64,000 nucleotides of DNA from Pyruvatibacter sp. HU-CL02332 (GTDB taxonomy: Bacteria > Pseudomonadota > Alphaproteobacteria > CGMCC-115125), in NCBI RefSeq assembly GCF_040362765.1, contig NZ_BAABWK010000001.1, forward strand, positions 1,589,501 through 1,653,500, written 5' to 3'. The notes below the pieces were generated by a model. It saw nothing but the letters and a program-made list of their open reading frames with translations. It made no database searches and was not told where the DNA came from. Shown here in pieces: positions 19,608 to 28,656 of the stretch (position 1 is the first letter of the stretch; each line of letters opens with the position of its first letter). Position numbers and translations under genes: made by a program.

Positions 19608-19819
19608 AAAGCTGTGTCGTCTCCCAAGGGTGCGGGCGGCCAGGCCCGCAAAATGACCTATCTCTCGTCAAATCTAGGAATGCCGCCGCATTCCGTCAAT
19701 TTCGCGCGCCTCTCATTCCCTGCTTGCCCACAGGCGGTGCGAACGATAGGAAGTGGCCAACTTTGCTGGCCGATCAAGCGCCAGCCTACACGTCTTTTCA
19801 TATAAGCACTGGAGTTCCC

Positions 19820-20533
19820 ATGCGCCCGTCAGGCCGCCGTCCCGATCAAATGCGTTCCGTATCCTTCGAGCCGGGCTTCTCCAAGCACGCGGAAGGCTCC
19901 TGCCTTGTGCGCTTTGGCGACACCCATGTGCTGGTGACCGCCAGCCTTGAAGAGCGTGTGCCGCCTTTCCTGCGCAATTCGGGCCGCGGCTGGGTCACAG
20001 CTGAATACGGCATGCTGCCCCGCGCGACGGGCGATCGCATGCGCCGCGAAGCCTCTGCTGGCAAGCAGTCCGGCCGCACTCAGGAAATCCAGCGTCTCAT
20101 CGGCCGCTCTTTGCGCGCGGTGGTTGACCTTGAAGCCATGGGCGAACGCCAGGTGTCGGTCGATTGCGACGTCATTCAGGCCGATGGCGGCACCCGCACA
20201 GCCTCCATCACCGGCGCATGGGTTGCCCTGCACCAGTGCTTCAGCTGGATGAAAGAGCGCGAGATGATCAAGGAAATCCCCTTGAAAGATCACGTGGCCG
20301 CCATCTCCTGTGGCATCTATCAGGGCACGGGCGTGTCTGATCTTGATTACGCTGAAGATTCAACAGCCGACACCGACGCCAATTTCGTGATGACCGGCTC
20401 CGGCGGCATTGTCGAAATTCAGGGCACAGCCGAAGGCGATCCCTTCACCGAGACACAGTTCAATGAGCTGATGGGTCTGGCCAAGGCCTCGATCCGCGAT
20501 CTGGTGGAAATGCAGAAGCAGACGGTGGCCTGA
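19820..20533 (+). CDS. rph: Ribonuclease PH
   Basis: RNase PH trims the 3' ends of tRNA precursors phosphorolytically. The 237-aa product starts [20 protein letters not shown], the standard N-terminus, at an ATG preceded by TGGAG. Conserved elements are [36 protein letters not shown] and the catalytic-region [19 protein letters not shown]. Codons upstream to 19724 are open but not family-like. It is followed by rdgB 3 bp later, a very common pair. Confidence 0.97.
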   Translation: MRPSGRRPDQMRSVSFEPGFSKHAEGSCLVRFGDTHVLVTASLEERVPPFLRNSGRGWVTAEYGMLPRATGDRMRREASAGKQSGRTQEIQRLIGRSLRAVVDLEAMGERQVSVDCDVIQADGGTRTASITGAWVALHQCFSWMKEREMIKEIPLKDHVAAISCGIYQGTGVSDLDYAEDSTADTDANFVMTGSGGIVEIQGTAEGDPFTETQFNELMGLAKASIRDLVEMQKQTVA

Positions 20534-20536
20534 CCC

Positions 20537-21166
20537 ATGCCGCATCGCCGTTTCGCAGCTGGCAAGCTGGTTGTCGCCAGCCACAATGAAGGCAAGGTCA
20601 AGGAGATCCGCGCCCTGCTCGAACCGTTTGGTGTCGAGACGGTGTCCGCGGCAGAACTTGACCTGCCCGAGCCGGAAGAAACGGAAAAGACCTTCAAGGG
20701 CAACGCGGAACTCAAGGCGCTTGCCGCTGCACGGGCGGCAGACATGCCCGCCCTGTCAGACGATAGCGGGCTTGCGGTGGATATCCTTGACGGCGAGCCC
20801 GGCATCTATTCGGCCCGCTGGGCTGAAACTGGTGAGGGCCGGGACTTCGGCGTTGCCATGACCCGCGTCGAAAAAGAGATGTGCGAGAAGAACGGCGGGC
20901 CGGAAGGCAACCGCAAGGCCCGCTTTATCTGCGCACTCACACTGGCCTGGGCCGACGGCCACGTTGAAACCTTCGAAGGCAGTGTCGCAGGCGCGCTTGT
21001 CTGGCCGGGTCGCGGCACCCGCGGCTTCGGCTATGATCCGGTGTTCCAGCCCGATGGGCACAAGATCACTTTTGGTGAGATGGATCCGGCGGCCAAACAT
21101 GCAATCTCCCACCGCGCCCACGCCTTCGAGCAACTCATCGACGCGTGCTTTGCCCGCAAGAGCTGA
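20537..21166 (+). CDS. rdgB: dITP/XTP pyrophosphatase
   Basis: This house-cleaning enzyme hydrolyses non-canonical purine nucleoside triphosphates to monophosphates. The 209-aa product has the N-terminal [17 protein letters not shown] motif and [13 protein letters not shown]. The metal-binding [25 protein letters not shown] and the C-terminal [12 protein letters not shown]...HAISHRAHA follow. It lies 3 bp after rph. Its last bases overlap the reading frame of hemW. Confidence 0.96.
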   Translation: MPHRRFAAGKLVVASHNEGKVKEIRALLEPFGVETVSAAELDLPEPEETEKTFKGNAELKALAAARAADMPALSDDSGLAVDILDGEPGIYSARWAETGEGRDFGVAMTRVEKEMCEKNGGPEGNRKARFICALTLAWADGHVETFEGSVAGALVWPGRGTRGFGYDPVFQPDGHKITFGEMDPAAKHAISHRAHAFEQLIDACFARKS

Positions 21167-22331
21167 GCCAGGTTCAGGCCAGAAACGGTCAGGTGAGCAG
21201 CCTTTTGGCGTCTACGTCCATTGGCCGTTCTGTCAGGCCAAATGCCCCTATTGTGATTTCAACAGCCACGTAAAACAGGGCGTTGATCAGGCGCGCTATG
21301 CCAGGGCCCTGATCCGCGAACTGACGACTATGGCGCAACGCATGCCTGGGCGGACGGTCAGCAGCATCTTCTTTGGCGGCGGCACGCCCTCACTGATGGA
21401 TGTGACAACTGTCTCGTCATTGCTGGATGCGATCGGCAGCCTGTGGACAGTTTCTGACGACGTTGAAATTACCCTCGAAGCAAACCCCACCAGCGTCGAA
21501 GCGGATCGCTTTCGCGGCTACCGCACCGCAGGGGTCAATCGTGTGTCGCTGGGCGTCCAGGCCATGGACGACGCGAGCCTCAAGGCGCTTGGCAGATTGC
21601 ATACAGCGCAGGAGGCACTGACGGCGGTGGCGCTGGCCCGTGACACTTTTGAGCGCGTGTCGTTTGACCTCATTTACGCCCGCCCTCACCAGACCATCGA
21701 TGACTGGCGGCGCGAATTGACCGACGCACTTGCCTACACCGCCGGTCACATGTCGCTCTATCAGCTGACCATCGAGGAAGGCACACCCTTTGCGGCGTTG
21801 CACGCAGCTGGCCGACTGGAGACACCGTCTGAGGACGTGGGCGCAGCCATGTACGAAGTGACTCAGGAATTGTGCGAGGCGGCCGGGCTTCGCGCCTACG
21901 AAGTGTCGAACCATGCAAGGCCGGGAGACGAAAGCCGCCACAACCTCGTCTATTGGCAGGGCGACCCCTATGCGGCCGCAGGTCCCGGTGCCCATGGCCG
22001 ATTGCTGGACGATGGCAAATGGATCTCAACCCAGACCCATGATGACCCCATGCGGTGGCTGACCGAAGTTGAGAAAACCGGGTCCGGCCTGGCTGTGGAT
22101 GAACATGTGGATAACCCCGACAGAGCGGTGGAAATCCTCTTGATGGGTCTAAGGCTAACGACCGGCGTGCATCAATCGCAGCTTCCAGCACTTCTGGGTG
22201 ACCTGATTGACAGCCAGGCTGTCAAAGACCTTGCAGCCGAAGGATTGCTGCTCGCCCATGGGGATAACCTGCGGGTGACCAACAAGGGCCGCCCGGTACT
22301 CAACGCCATCCTGCGCGAGATACTGGTCTAG
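21099..22331 (+). CDS. hemW: HemW, radical SAM heme chaperone
   Basis: This is the coproporphyrinogen-III-oxidase-like radical SAM protein that acts in heme handling. The cluster motif CxxxCxxC (CQAKCPYC) lies at 21231-21254, just after FGVYVHWPF. Further motifs are [23 protein letters not shown] and [12 protein letters not shown], plus the C-terminal HemN domain. The start is unsettled. No Met occurs near the family N-terminus: ATG 21099 overlaps rdgB by 68 bp and TTG 21150 overlaps by 17 bp. The stop overlaps the next, convergent gene in a CTAG. Confidence 0.93.
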   Translation: MQSPTAPTPSSNSSTRALPARAEPGSGQKRSGEQPFGVYVHWPFCQAKCPYCDFNSHVKQGVDQARYARALIRELTTMAQRMPGRTVSSIFFGGGTPSLMDVTTVSSLLDAIGSLWTVSDDVEITLEANPTSVEADRFRGYRTAGVNRVSLGVQAMDDASLKALGRLHTAQEALTAVALARDTFERVSFDLIYARPHQTIDDWRRELTDALAYTAGHMSLYQLTIEEGTPFAALHAAGRLETPSEDVGAAMYEVTQELCEAAGLRAYEVSNHARPGDESRHNLVYWQGDPYAAAGPGAHGRLLDDGKWISTQTHDDPMRWLTEVEKTGSGLAVDEHVDNPDRAVEILLMGLRLTTGVHQSQLPALLGDLIDSQAVKDLAAEGLLLAHGDNLRVTNKGRPVLNAILREILV

Positions 22332-23542
22332 AAAACCGGGCCACCTGTGAGGGACGTTGGGGCCGGGCTTACGACAACAAAGCCGCCCGGGCGCACTTCC
22401 ATGACCGCAAGGCCACGCTCGTTGAGGCCTTCCTGCGTAAACCGGAACACACCGTCGATTCCGGCAAAGCCGTCTTCGGCTGTCAGCTCGCTGACCGTGT
22501 AACGCTGTCCGGGCTGACCGCCCGACAAGGCAATCGACAGGCTCATGGCGTCATAGGCCAGACTTGAAATCCGGTGTGGCTTCGACCCGAACACGCGCTC
22601 GTAGCGATCCTGAAAGGCCTTGCGGGTTTCAGGCGGAGGCGCTGCAAACCAGCCACCAACCAGTGATGGTTCACGCAGCACAGAAGGGTCATCCCACAGA
22701 CCGGTGCCAATGAACTTCACTTGGCGTGGGTCAACATCGTAGTAGGGCAGAAGCGGTGCGAGGCCCTGCAGCTCGGTGCCGCCCGCGGGCAATAGCACAA
22801 CGTCGTAGGTGTCCTTGAGTTTCGCCAGCCGCTCGGCTGGGGCCAGCATGCCGTCCGTTGTGGGGGTGTAGCTTTCTGTTGCCGCCAGTTCAGCACCACG
22901 AGCAATAACCGCCTGGCCAAACTGGTTGCGCACCCGCTGGCCGTACTCGCTTTGCGGCAGCATGGCTGCAAAGCGCTGATGGCCTTCAAGCACCGCAAAA
23001 TCAACAACGCGCTCTATGTCTTCTTCCGGCAGGAAGCTCAGCAGGTAAACCCCGCCGCCAGCCACATTGCGGTCCGTTGAAAACGCAATGACCGGCACGC
23101 CGGCAGATTGGGCAGGACCCGCAACAGCCGCCACGGAGGACGCAAACAACGGCCCCAGAATGATATCGGCGCCCTCGCTGATGGCTTCCCGCGTTGCCTG
23201 GGCCGCCTTGGCGGGATCACCGGACGTGTCCTTTGGAATCAGCAACACATTTGGGTTGTCAAACTCAAACAGCGCCAGCTGCGCGGCGTTGAGCATGGCA
23301 TCGCCGACAGGGGCCGCGCCGCCGGAGAGCGGTAGCAGAATGGCGACGCGCACAGGCTCATTGGCATCCAGATGGCGCGGCTTCAAAAAGCCGCTCGTAT
23401 TGCGGTCAGCGGGGTTCTGCGGCGGCGGGGTAATCGCTACGTCCGGTGTGGTGGGTCGTTGCGGCGGTGGTGTCGGCTGGTTGCCGGAGCTGGTGCAGGC
23501 CACCAGGACCAGAGCCAGGGCACCCACAAGTCCGGTGCGCAT
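22328..23542 (-). CDS. LppC/LpoA-like penicillin-binding protein activator lipoprotein
   Basis: The 404-aa lipoprotein starts MRTGLVGALALVLVAC, with lipobox LVAC at Cys16. A Pro/Thr-rich linker (TPPPQRPTTPDVAITPPPQN) follows. The rest is a periplasmic type-I-like two-lobed domain, e.g. VRVAILLPLSGGAAPVGDAMLNAAQLAL and GADIILGPLFASSVAAVA. This is the LppC family (PF04348) that contains the PBP1A activator LpoA; a role in peptidoglycan synthesis here is inferred. It is divergent from rsmI, the usual arrangement for yraM-like genes. Confidence 0.87.
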   Translation of the reverse strand: MRTGLVGALALVLVACTSSGNQPTPPPQRPTTPDVAITPPPQNPADRNTSGFLKPRHLDANEPVRVAILLPLSGGAAPVGDAMLNAAQLALFEFDNPNVLLIPKDTSGDPAKAAQATREAISEGADIILGPLFASSVAAVAGPAQSAGVPVIAFSTDRNVAGGGVYLLSFLPEEDIERVVDFAVLEGHQRFAAMLPQSEYGQRVRNQFGQAVIARGAELAATESYTPTTDGMLAPAERLAKLKDTYDVVLLPAGGTELQGLAPLLPYYDVDPRQVKFIGTGLWDDPSVLREPSLVGGWFAAPPPETRKAFQDRYERVFGSKPHRISSLAYDAMSLSIALSGGQPGQRYTVSELTAEDGFAGIDGVFRFTQEGLNERGLAVMEVRPGGFVVVSPAPTSLTGGPVF

Positions 23543-23726
23543 TACGTGTTTCGCTGAATTCACCAAATCCGATACTCCAAACCCACATCTTCCAACCCGC
23601 CACATGTATGGCGGCCAGCACCCGATCGCATACTGCCCCGATAACCAGTGCTATGCAGCTATATACGCGTCACTTAACAGATAACAGCTTTCTTGCCAGC
23701 ACTGTCCGCGTACCCTATGGGGCAGC

Positions 23727-24665
23727 ATGACCACGAACAAAGACATATCGTCCGCTTCCGGCAACAATGCGGCAGGAAAGCAGGCGCGTCCCCTCGCGCC
23801 GGGCCTGCATATTGCTGCGACCCCCATCGGCAACGCCCGGGATGTCAGCCTGCGGCTGCTTGATGCCCTCGCCGGGGCGGATCTCGTTTTGTGCGAAGAC
23901 ACCCGCGAAACGGCGAAACTGCTGAACATTCATGGCATCTCAGCCAAGCTTGAGAGCTATCACGAGCACAATGCGGAGCGTATGCGGCCGCGCATTCTGG
24001 CCCGCCTTGCGGATGGCGCCGCCATTCTTTTGGTCAGCGATGCAGGCACGCCTTTGGTGTCAGACCCCGGCTACAAGCTGGTGCGCGATGTCATTGCAGA
24101 AGACCATCCGGTGACCGCATTGCCCGGACCGTCCTCGGTTCTCGCCGCCCTGTGCGTGGCCGGACTGCCCACGGACCGGTTCTTTTTTCAGGGTTTTTTG
24201 CCTGCCAAACAGGGCGCCCGCGCCCGCACCATCGCCGAACTGGCACCGGTGCCGGCAACGCTTGTCATTCTCGAAGCCGCCAAACGTATTGAACCGACGC
24301 TCGCTGCGCTGGCGGAGGGGCTGGGCCCCCGGGAAGCAGCGGTCACCCGCGAACTGACAAAGCGGTTTGAGGAGGTGCGACGCGGCACGCTGCCGGATTT
24401 GGCAGAGCACTACGCCGCTGAAGGCCCGCCGCGCGGCGAGGTGGTTCTCGTCATTGCGCCTCCGCAAGAGCTGGAGGCCGACGACAACGCGCTTGATGCA
24501 GCCCTGAAGGATGCCATGCGCTCCCAAAGCGCCAGCCGCGCAGCGGCAGAGGTTGCAAAGGCACTCAACATGCCGCGCAAACGCGCCTATGCCCGCGCGC
24601 TGGAGTTGTCTGCGGTGGATGACGCCACCGAAGATGAAGCTCCCGGACATGAAGATGGCGAATGA
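23727..24665 (+). CDS. rsmI: 16S rRNA 2'-O-methyltransferase RsmI
   Basis: RsmI methylates C1402 of 16S rRNA at the ribose. The 312-aa protein carries the tetrapyrrole-methylase-type SAM fold. Motifs are GLHIAATPIGNARDVSLRLLDAL, VLCEDTRETAKLL, LLVSDAGTPLVSDPGYKLV and the signature TALPGPSSVLAALCVAGLPTDRF. A charged C-terminal tail of about 70 residues extends past the core. The ATG follows GGGGCAGC. It overlaps yraN by 4 bp (ATGA), so the two are coupled. Confidence 0.96.
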   Translation: MTTNKDISSASGNNAAGKQARPLAPGLHIAATPIGNARDVSLRLLDALAGADLVLCEDTRETAKLLNIHGISAKLESYHEHNAERMRPRILARLADGAAILLVSDAGTPLVSDPGYKLVRDVIAEDHPVTALPGPSSVLAALCVAGLPTDRFFFQGFLPAKQGARARTIAELAPVPATLVILEAAKRIEPTLAALAEGLGPREAAVTRELTKRFEEVRRGTLPDLAEHYAAEGPPRGEVVLVIAPPQELEADDNALDAALKDAMRSQSASRAAAEVAKALNMPRKRAYARALELSAVDDATEDEAPGHEDGE

Positions 24666-25024
24666 ACAGTAAGCGTCAGGCCGCAGAAGCCCGCGGCCGC
24701 CGCGCTGAAACCCTTGCCGCCTGGATGCTGCGGCTCAAGGGATACCGCATTGTTGCCACGCGGTTGCGCACACCTCTGGGCGAGATCGACCTTGTTGCCA
24801 AACGGGGCAAGTTGCTTGTCATCGTCGAAGTGAAGACCCGCGCCAGTGCTGACGAGGCCATTGCCTCGGTCTCCGCGCGGCAGCAGCAACGCCTTGCCGC
24901 GGCCGCCGGCTGGGTGCCGTCATGGAGGCCTGGTTTGGCCGACTGCGATATCCGGTTTGACGTGGTGGCAATGGCACCGGGCCGATGGCCCCAACACATC
25001 CAGAACGCGTGGATTTCCAACTAA
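24662..25024 (+). CDS. YraN/UPF0102 nuclease-fold protein
   Basis: The 120-aa protein is of the UPF0102 family. It shows the endonuclease-like core: RRAETLAAWMLRLKGYRIVATRLRTPLGEIDLVAKRGKLLVIVEVKTRAS. The EID...EVK residues correspond to the PD-(D/E)xK active-site pattern. Its physiological role is not established. It begins within the rsmI stop codon. Confidence 0.92.
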   Translation: MNSKRQAAEARGRRAETLAAWMLRLKGYRIVATRLRTPLGEIDLVAKRGKLLVIVEVKTRASADEAIASVSARQQQRLAAAAGWVPSWRPGLADCDIRFDVVAMAPGRWPQHIQNAWISN

Positions 25025-25383
25025 CGTTTCGCCCCCGTGCTGCGATCTGGTATGAAGGGTTTGTCCAAAACGAATCAGTTGCATGAAGATGCTGCTGAAA
25101 GACATGGTCCCGTAACACCTCGCGAACAGAAGGTGGGGGCCGGTCAGTCGGGACATCCGCCCTCAAGAAAAGCAGGGCACGCCACAACAGACAAAAGTCT
25201 GGGGCACCTCGGCCAAGGATGGCCATCCAATAGGGACGTCATTATCCGGCAACCACTTGTCCGCGCGCGGCCATCGCGAGCGGGTTCACTGCCGCATGTC
25301 ACTTCGCTGTTTGCGGGTCGGCGTGCGGTGATCCGTGGTTGAGGCACTCACCCAGTGCCTCCTGTCTGCAGGTGACATGTCTC
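25025..25383. other. 359-bp gene-free region with a leader hairpin
   Basis: No convincing gene is present on either strand. Near the right end is a perfect 8-bp stem: GAGGCACT (25341-25348) pairs with AGTGCCTC (25354-25361) around CACCC. CAGGTGAC, a good ribosome site, then lies seven bases before the BON lipoprotein ATG. The hairpin is thus in the 5' leader of that gene. I see no recognisable riboswitch. Confidence 0.5.
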
Positions 25384-26313
25384 ATGACCAAGTCAATCAA
25401 CATGACCCGCTTCTTCCCCGTCTTCGCCATTGGTGCAGCGCTGGCCATGGCCGCGTGCTCACCCATCGGCATGGCGGTTGGTGCCGGAGCGACCGCTGGC
25501 ATCGCAGCCTTTCAGGAGCGTCCCATCGGCGAGGCGCTGGATGACACGGAAATCAAGCTCGGCCTGATGGACCGGCTGATAAAAAGCGACAACGGGCTGT
25601 TCTCCGATGTGACGACCAATGTCATGGAAGGCCGCGTCATGCTGACAGGCCTTGTGCAGCACCCTGAAGACCGCGCGGAAGCAGGCAAGATTGCCTGGAC
25701 GGTGCCCGGCGTCCGCGAAGTGATCAATGAAGTCGAGATTGCCGATCGCTCGACTTTTGAAGCCCTGCCAGCGGATGGCTGGATCGGCACCAAGCTGACA
25801 GCCCGGCTGCTGACGGATTTCAGCATTTCAGACATCAACTACGAAACCGATGTCACCAACGGCTCGGTCTACATTCTGGGCATTGGTCAGGACGCCGCCG
25901 AGATTGACCGCGTCGCAGCCCATGCGCGCGACATCAATGGCGTCAAACGCGTCGTGATGCACGCCATCACGGTAGACGATCATCGCCGCATGGCGGACGC
26001 CCGGCCACCCAGCGCTCCGGCGGTACAGCCATTTGAACGCCAACCGTCTGGCGATCGGCAGGGCCATACCCTGTCTGAAAGCAATGAAACAGCGGATCTG
26101 CTCACCGGCCAGCCGCCGCTGCGCACGGACATGTCGGCCTATGAGGATGCTGCGGCCATCGAAACCGCCAGTACCCAGCCCTCTTACTACTCAGCGCCTG
26201 CGCGCGAGCCGTATTATGAGCCCGCATACAGCCAGCCCGCCTCGTCCGGCCCGGTATCCCTCTCTCCGCAAAATCGCGGCATTGAGAGTCGCGACTTAGC
26301 GCCAATCAGATGA
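25384..26313 (+). CDS. BON-domain outer-envelope lipoprotein
   Basis: The product is 309 aa from ATG 25384. The signal segment FFPVFAIGAALAMAAC ends in a lipobox with Cys near residue 23. Two BON domains follow, about residues 55-125 and 133-200 (VEGRVMLTG-type and NGSVYILGIG cores). This is the OsmY/DolP-like architecture that binds anionic phospholipids. The last 110 residues are low-complexity and rich in Pro, Ser, Tyr and Ala, probably disordered. Role in envelope integrity is inferred from the DolP analogy. The ribosome site AGGTGAC decides this start over the upstream in-frame codon. Confidence 0.88.
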   Translation: MTKSINMTRFFPVFAIGAALAMAACSPIGMAVGAGATAGIAAFQERPIGEALDDTEIKLGLMDRLIKSDNGLFSDVTTNVMEGRVMLTGLVQHPEDRAEAGKIAWTVPGVREVINEVEIADRSTFEALPADGWIGTKLTARLLTDFSISDINYETDVTNGSVYILGIGQDAAEIDRVAAHARDINGVKRVVMHAITVDDHRRMADARPPSAPAVQPFERQPSGDRQGHTLSESNETADLLTGQPPLRTDMSAYEDAAAIETASTQPSYYSAPAREPYYEPAYSQPASSGPVSLSPQNRGIESRDLAPIR

Positions 26314-26384
26314 GGGCGCTATCATACACCCGTCGTGGTGACGTCGAGGCCCGGCGGCACCAGTTCTCTGCGGGAAAGCAATCC

Positions 26385-27296
26385 ATGACGCCTGAGCTTG
26401 ATCGCATTCTGCGCGCTGCCGGTGAGGCGGCTGACGATGCCCTGGACCTGGCGCACACAGCGCTGGCCCTTGGCGCTGCCGACATGCCTGACCTGGTGCT
26501 GGACCCCTATCACGCCCATCTCGCCCGCATCGTCAGCGACGTGGCGGCGCGCGCCAAAGCCCTTGAGACACCCGACGCCCAGTCGGCTGATCCCACACGG
26601 CGCGAGGCCGCCCGCACCCGCGCGCAGGCACAGGCTCTGGCAGACGTGATCGCCGGTGACTTTGGCTATGACGGCGACCGCGTGACCTATGACGACATGG
26701 CGAATGCCAATCTGGTGCGGGTGATTGATCGCAAGCGCGGCCTGCCGGTGGCGTTGGGTCTGCTCTACATCCATGCCGGGCGCGCCAATGGCTGGGCTGT
26801 GTCCGGCGTCAATTTCCCCGGTCATTTCCTGGTGCGCCTCAATGGCGTCGTGCAGGGTGGTCCGCCGCCTGTGATGATCGACCCGTTCTCCGGCGGGCAG
26901 GTGCTGGACGAGGACGCCATCACCTCGTTGCTGGCCCGGGTTCAGGGTCTTGAGGATGATCAGGACGACCCGAGCATGGCCGATCTTGAGCGCGCTTTGG
27001 CGCCTGTCTCAGCGCGCGCCGTTTTGTTACGGCTCCAAAACAATATCTATTCCCGCGCCTCTCAGGCCCGCGATCTCACCCGGGCCGACGCCATCCTGTC
27101 CCGCATGACCGCCATTGCGCCACGTGATCCGGCGCTGTGGCTGGAGCGCGGCAGCCTTGATGGCGAGACGGGCAGTTTGATGTCCGCCCGCAAAGCCTAT
27201 GCGCGCGCCGCCGAGCTGGCGCTGGCAGAGGGCCGTGGCCAGATTGCCCGCGAGGCCAAGTCCCGCGCCGACAAACTGCGTATGAGCCTGAACTAG
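26385..27296 (+). CDS. SirB1-type transglutaminase-like protein with TPR
   Basis: The 303-aa protein combines a SirB1 transglutaminase-like domain (about residues 30-190) with a C-terminal tetratricopeptide-like region (about 225-300). Recognisable segments are DDMANANLVRVIDRKRGLPVALGLLYIHAGRANGW and the His-containing VNFPGHFLVRL. The cysteine of a classical transglutaminase triad is not evident, as in many SirB1 proteins. The start at 26385 follows GCGGGAAAG. Function is unknown beyond the family. Confidence 0.86.
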   Translation: MTPELDRILRAAGEAADDALDLAHTALALGAADMPDLVLDPYHAHLARIVSDVAARAKALETPDAQSADPTRREAARTRAQAQALADVIAGDFGYDGDRVTYDDMANANLVRVIDRKRGLPVALGLLYIHAGRANGWAVSGVNFPGHFLVRLNGVVQGGPPPVMIDPFSGGQVLDEDAITSLLARVQGLEDDQDDPSMADLERALAPVSARAVLLRLQNNIYSRASQARDLTRADAILSRMTAIAPRDPALWLERGSLDGETGSLMSARKAYARAAELALAEGRGQIAREAKSRADKLRMSLN

Positions 27297-27471
27297 TCTT
27301 CCAACGGGTCCCGAAACCGATGTTTGGCAGCGCATGCACAACGTTGCCCATTGACCTTGGGGGGCCGCACCCCGACATTCCGCCCGAACCAGAACACAAC
27401 GCAAAATCTGGCCGGGCTTGAACCGGCCCCAGAAGAACCGGCCCAAGACAACCGGTGGAGCAGGGCGGCAT

Positions 27472-28413
27472 ATGACTCTCAAAGTAGCAATTCAGACGGA
27501 CCCGGTAGCAGCCTTCGACATTCAGGGGGACTCAACCTTCCGCCTCGCGCTGGAAGCCCAGGCCCGCGGCCATGAGCTTTCTTATTATCTGCCACGTGAC
27601 CTGTCGCTGCACGACGGCAAGGTGCTCGCCCACACACGACCGCTTGAGGTGCGTGACACGCAGGGTGATCATTTCACCCACGGCAACTCAGTTGTCACTG
27701 ACATGCGCGATGTCGATGTGGTGCTCATGCGGCAGGATCCGCCCTTCGACATGAGCTACATCACCGCCACCCACATTCTGGATCACATCCACCCCCATAC
27801 TCTGGTGGTGAACGACCCGACCCATGTCCGCAACGCACCGGAAAAGCTGTTTGTCACCGAGTTTGACGGTGTGATGCCACCGACCCTGATCTCGTCAAAC
27901 GAGCAGGATATCAAGGCTTTCCGAGCAGAACATGGCGATATCATCCTCAAACCGCTCTACGGCAATGGCGGTGCGGGCGTCTTTCGCGTCAAAAAGGACG
28001 ACGAGAACATGGCGTCGCTCCTTGAGATGTTCACCCAGATGTACCGTGAGCCATTGATCGCGCAGGCCTATCTGCCAGCCGTGCGCGCGGGCGACAAACG
28101 CATCATTCTGGTGGACGGCGAAATTGCCGGTGCAATCAACCGGGTCCCGGCTGCCGGTGAAAGCCGCTCCAACATGCATGTGGGTGGACGCCCAGAAGCA
28201 ACCAAGTTGACAGATCGCGAGCGCGAGATCTGCGCCATCATCGGACCGGAGCTCAAACGGCGCGGTCTGATCTTTGTCGGCATTGATGTCATTGGCGACT
28301 ACATGACCGAAATCAACGTCACCTCACCGACGGGGCTGCGCGAGATCGAACGCTTCGACGGCACCAATATCGCCGCCATGATCTGGGATGTCATCGAAGC
28401 CAAGCGGGCCTGA
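27472..28413 (+). CDS. gshB: Glutathione synthetase
   Basis: GshB joins glycine to gamma-glutamylcysteine with ATP. The 313-aa product starts [23 protein letters not shown], the family N-terminus, after a GGAGCAGGG ribosome site. The ATP-grasp core includes [36 protein letters not shown] and the metal-binding C-terminal [14 protein letters not shown]. The frame is open for 18 codons upstream, without family support. It stands alone between the SirB1 gene and comM. Confidence 0.96.
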   Translation: MTLKVAIQTDPVAAFDIQGDSTFRLALEAQARGHELSYYLPRDLSLHDGKVLAHTRPLEVRDTQGDHFTHGNSVVTDMRDVDVVLMRQDPPFDMSYITATHILDHIHPHTLVVNDPTHVRNAPEKLFVTEFDGVMPPTLISSNEQDIKAFRAEHGDIILKPLYGNGGAGVFRVKKDDENMASLLEMFTQMYREPLIAQAYLPAVRAGDKRIILVDGEIAGAINRVPAAGESRSNMHVGGRPEATKLTDREREICAIIGPELKRRGLIFVGIDVIGDYMTEINVTSPTGLREIERFDGTNIAAMIWDVIEAKRA

Positions 28414-28502
28414 GGCACCGTCTGACACGCCCTTAAGGCTGCCCAATTTCGTTCCATTCGTTAACGCCAAAGGTTAACATACTCCCATCAAGAAGAACGT
28501 GC

Positions 28503-28517
28503 GTTCCTATAATGTTC
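28503..28517 (+). promoter_or_regulatory. Candidate LexA (SOS) box upstream of comM/yifB
   Basis: The sequence is GTTC-CTATAAT-GTTC, an exact match to the direct-repeat LexA box GTTC(N7)GTTC of Alphaproteobacteria. Its spacer contains a perfect TATAAT (28508-28513), which could be a -10 hexamer; no good -35 is seen 16-18 bases upstream. It is 140 bp before the comM start. Confidence 0.6.
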
Positions 28518-28656
28518 GTGTTACGGTCCATTTTACAGAAGTGGATTGGGGATAATCCTACTCGGTTGTCAAGTTGACCTCGACTTGCGGAACATTTGCA
28601 GGCGACGTCTCAACGAGGCAGCTCGGCATTTAAATCCTGGGTGCGAGGGCAGGACG

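Noticed and set aside
19608-19819. CIRCE operator in front of hrcA
   Set aside because: The TTAGCACTC-N9-GAGTGCTAA repeat is absent from this region and from the regions before grpE and dnaK.
28460-28478. TTAA...TTAA pair read as a CtrA cell-cycle box
   Set aside because: The spacing between the TTAA units is nine bases instead of the required seven.
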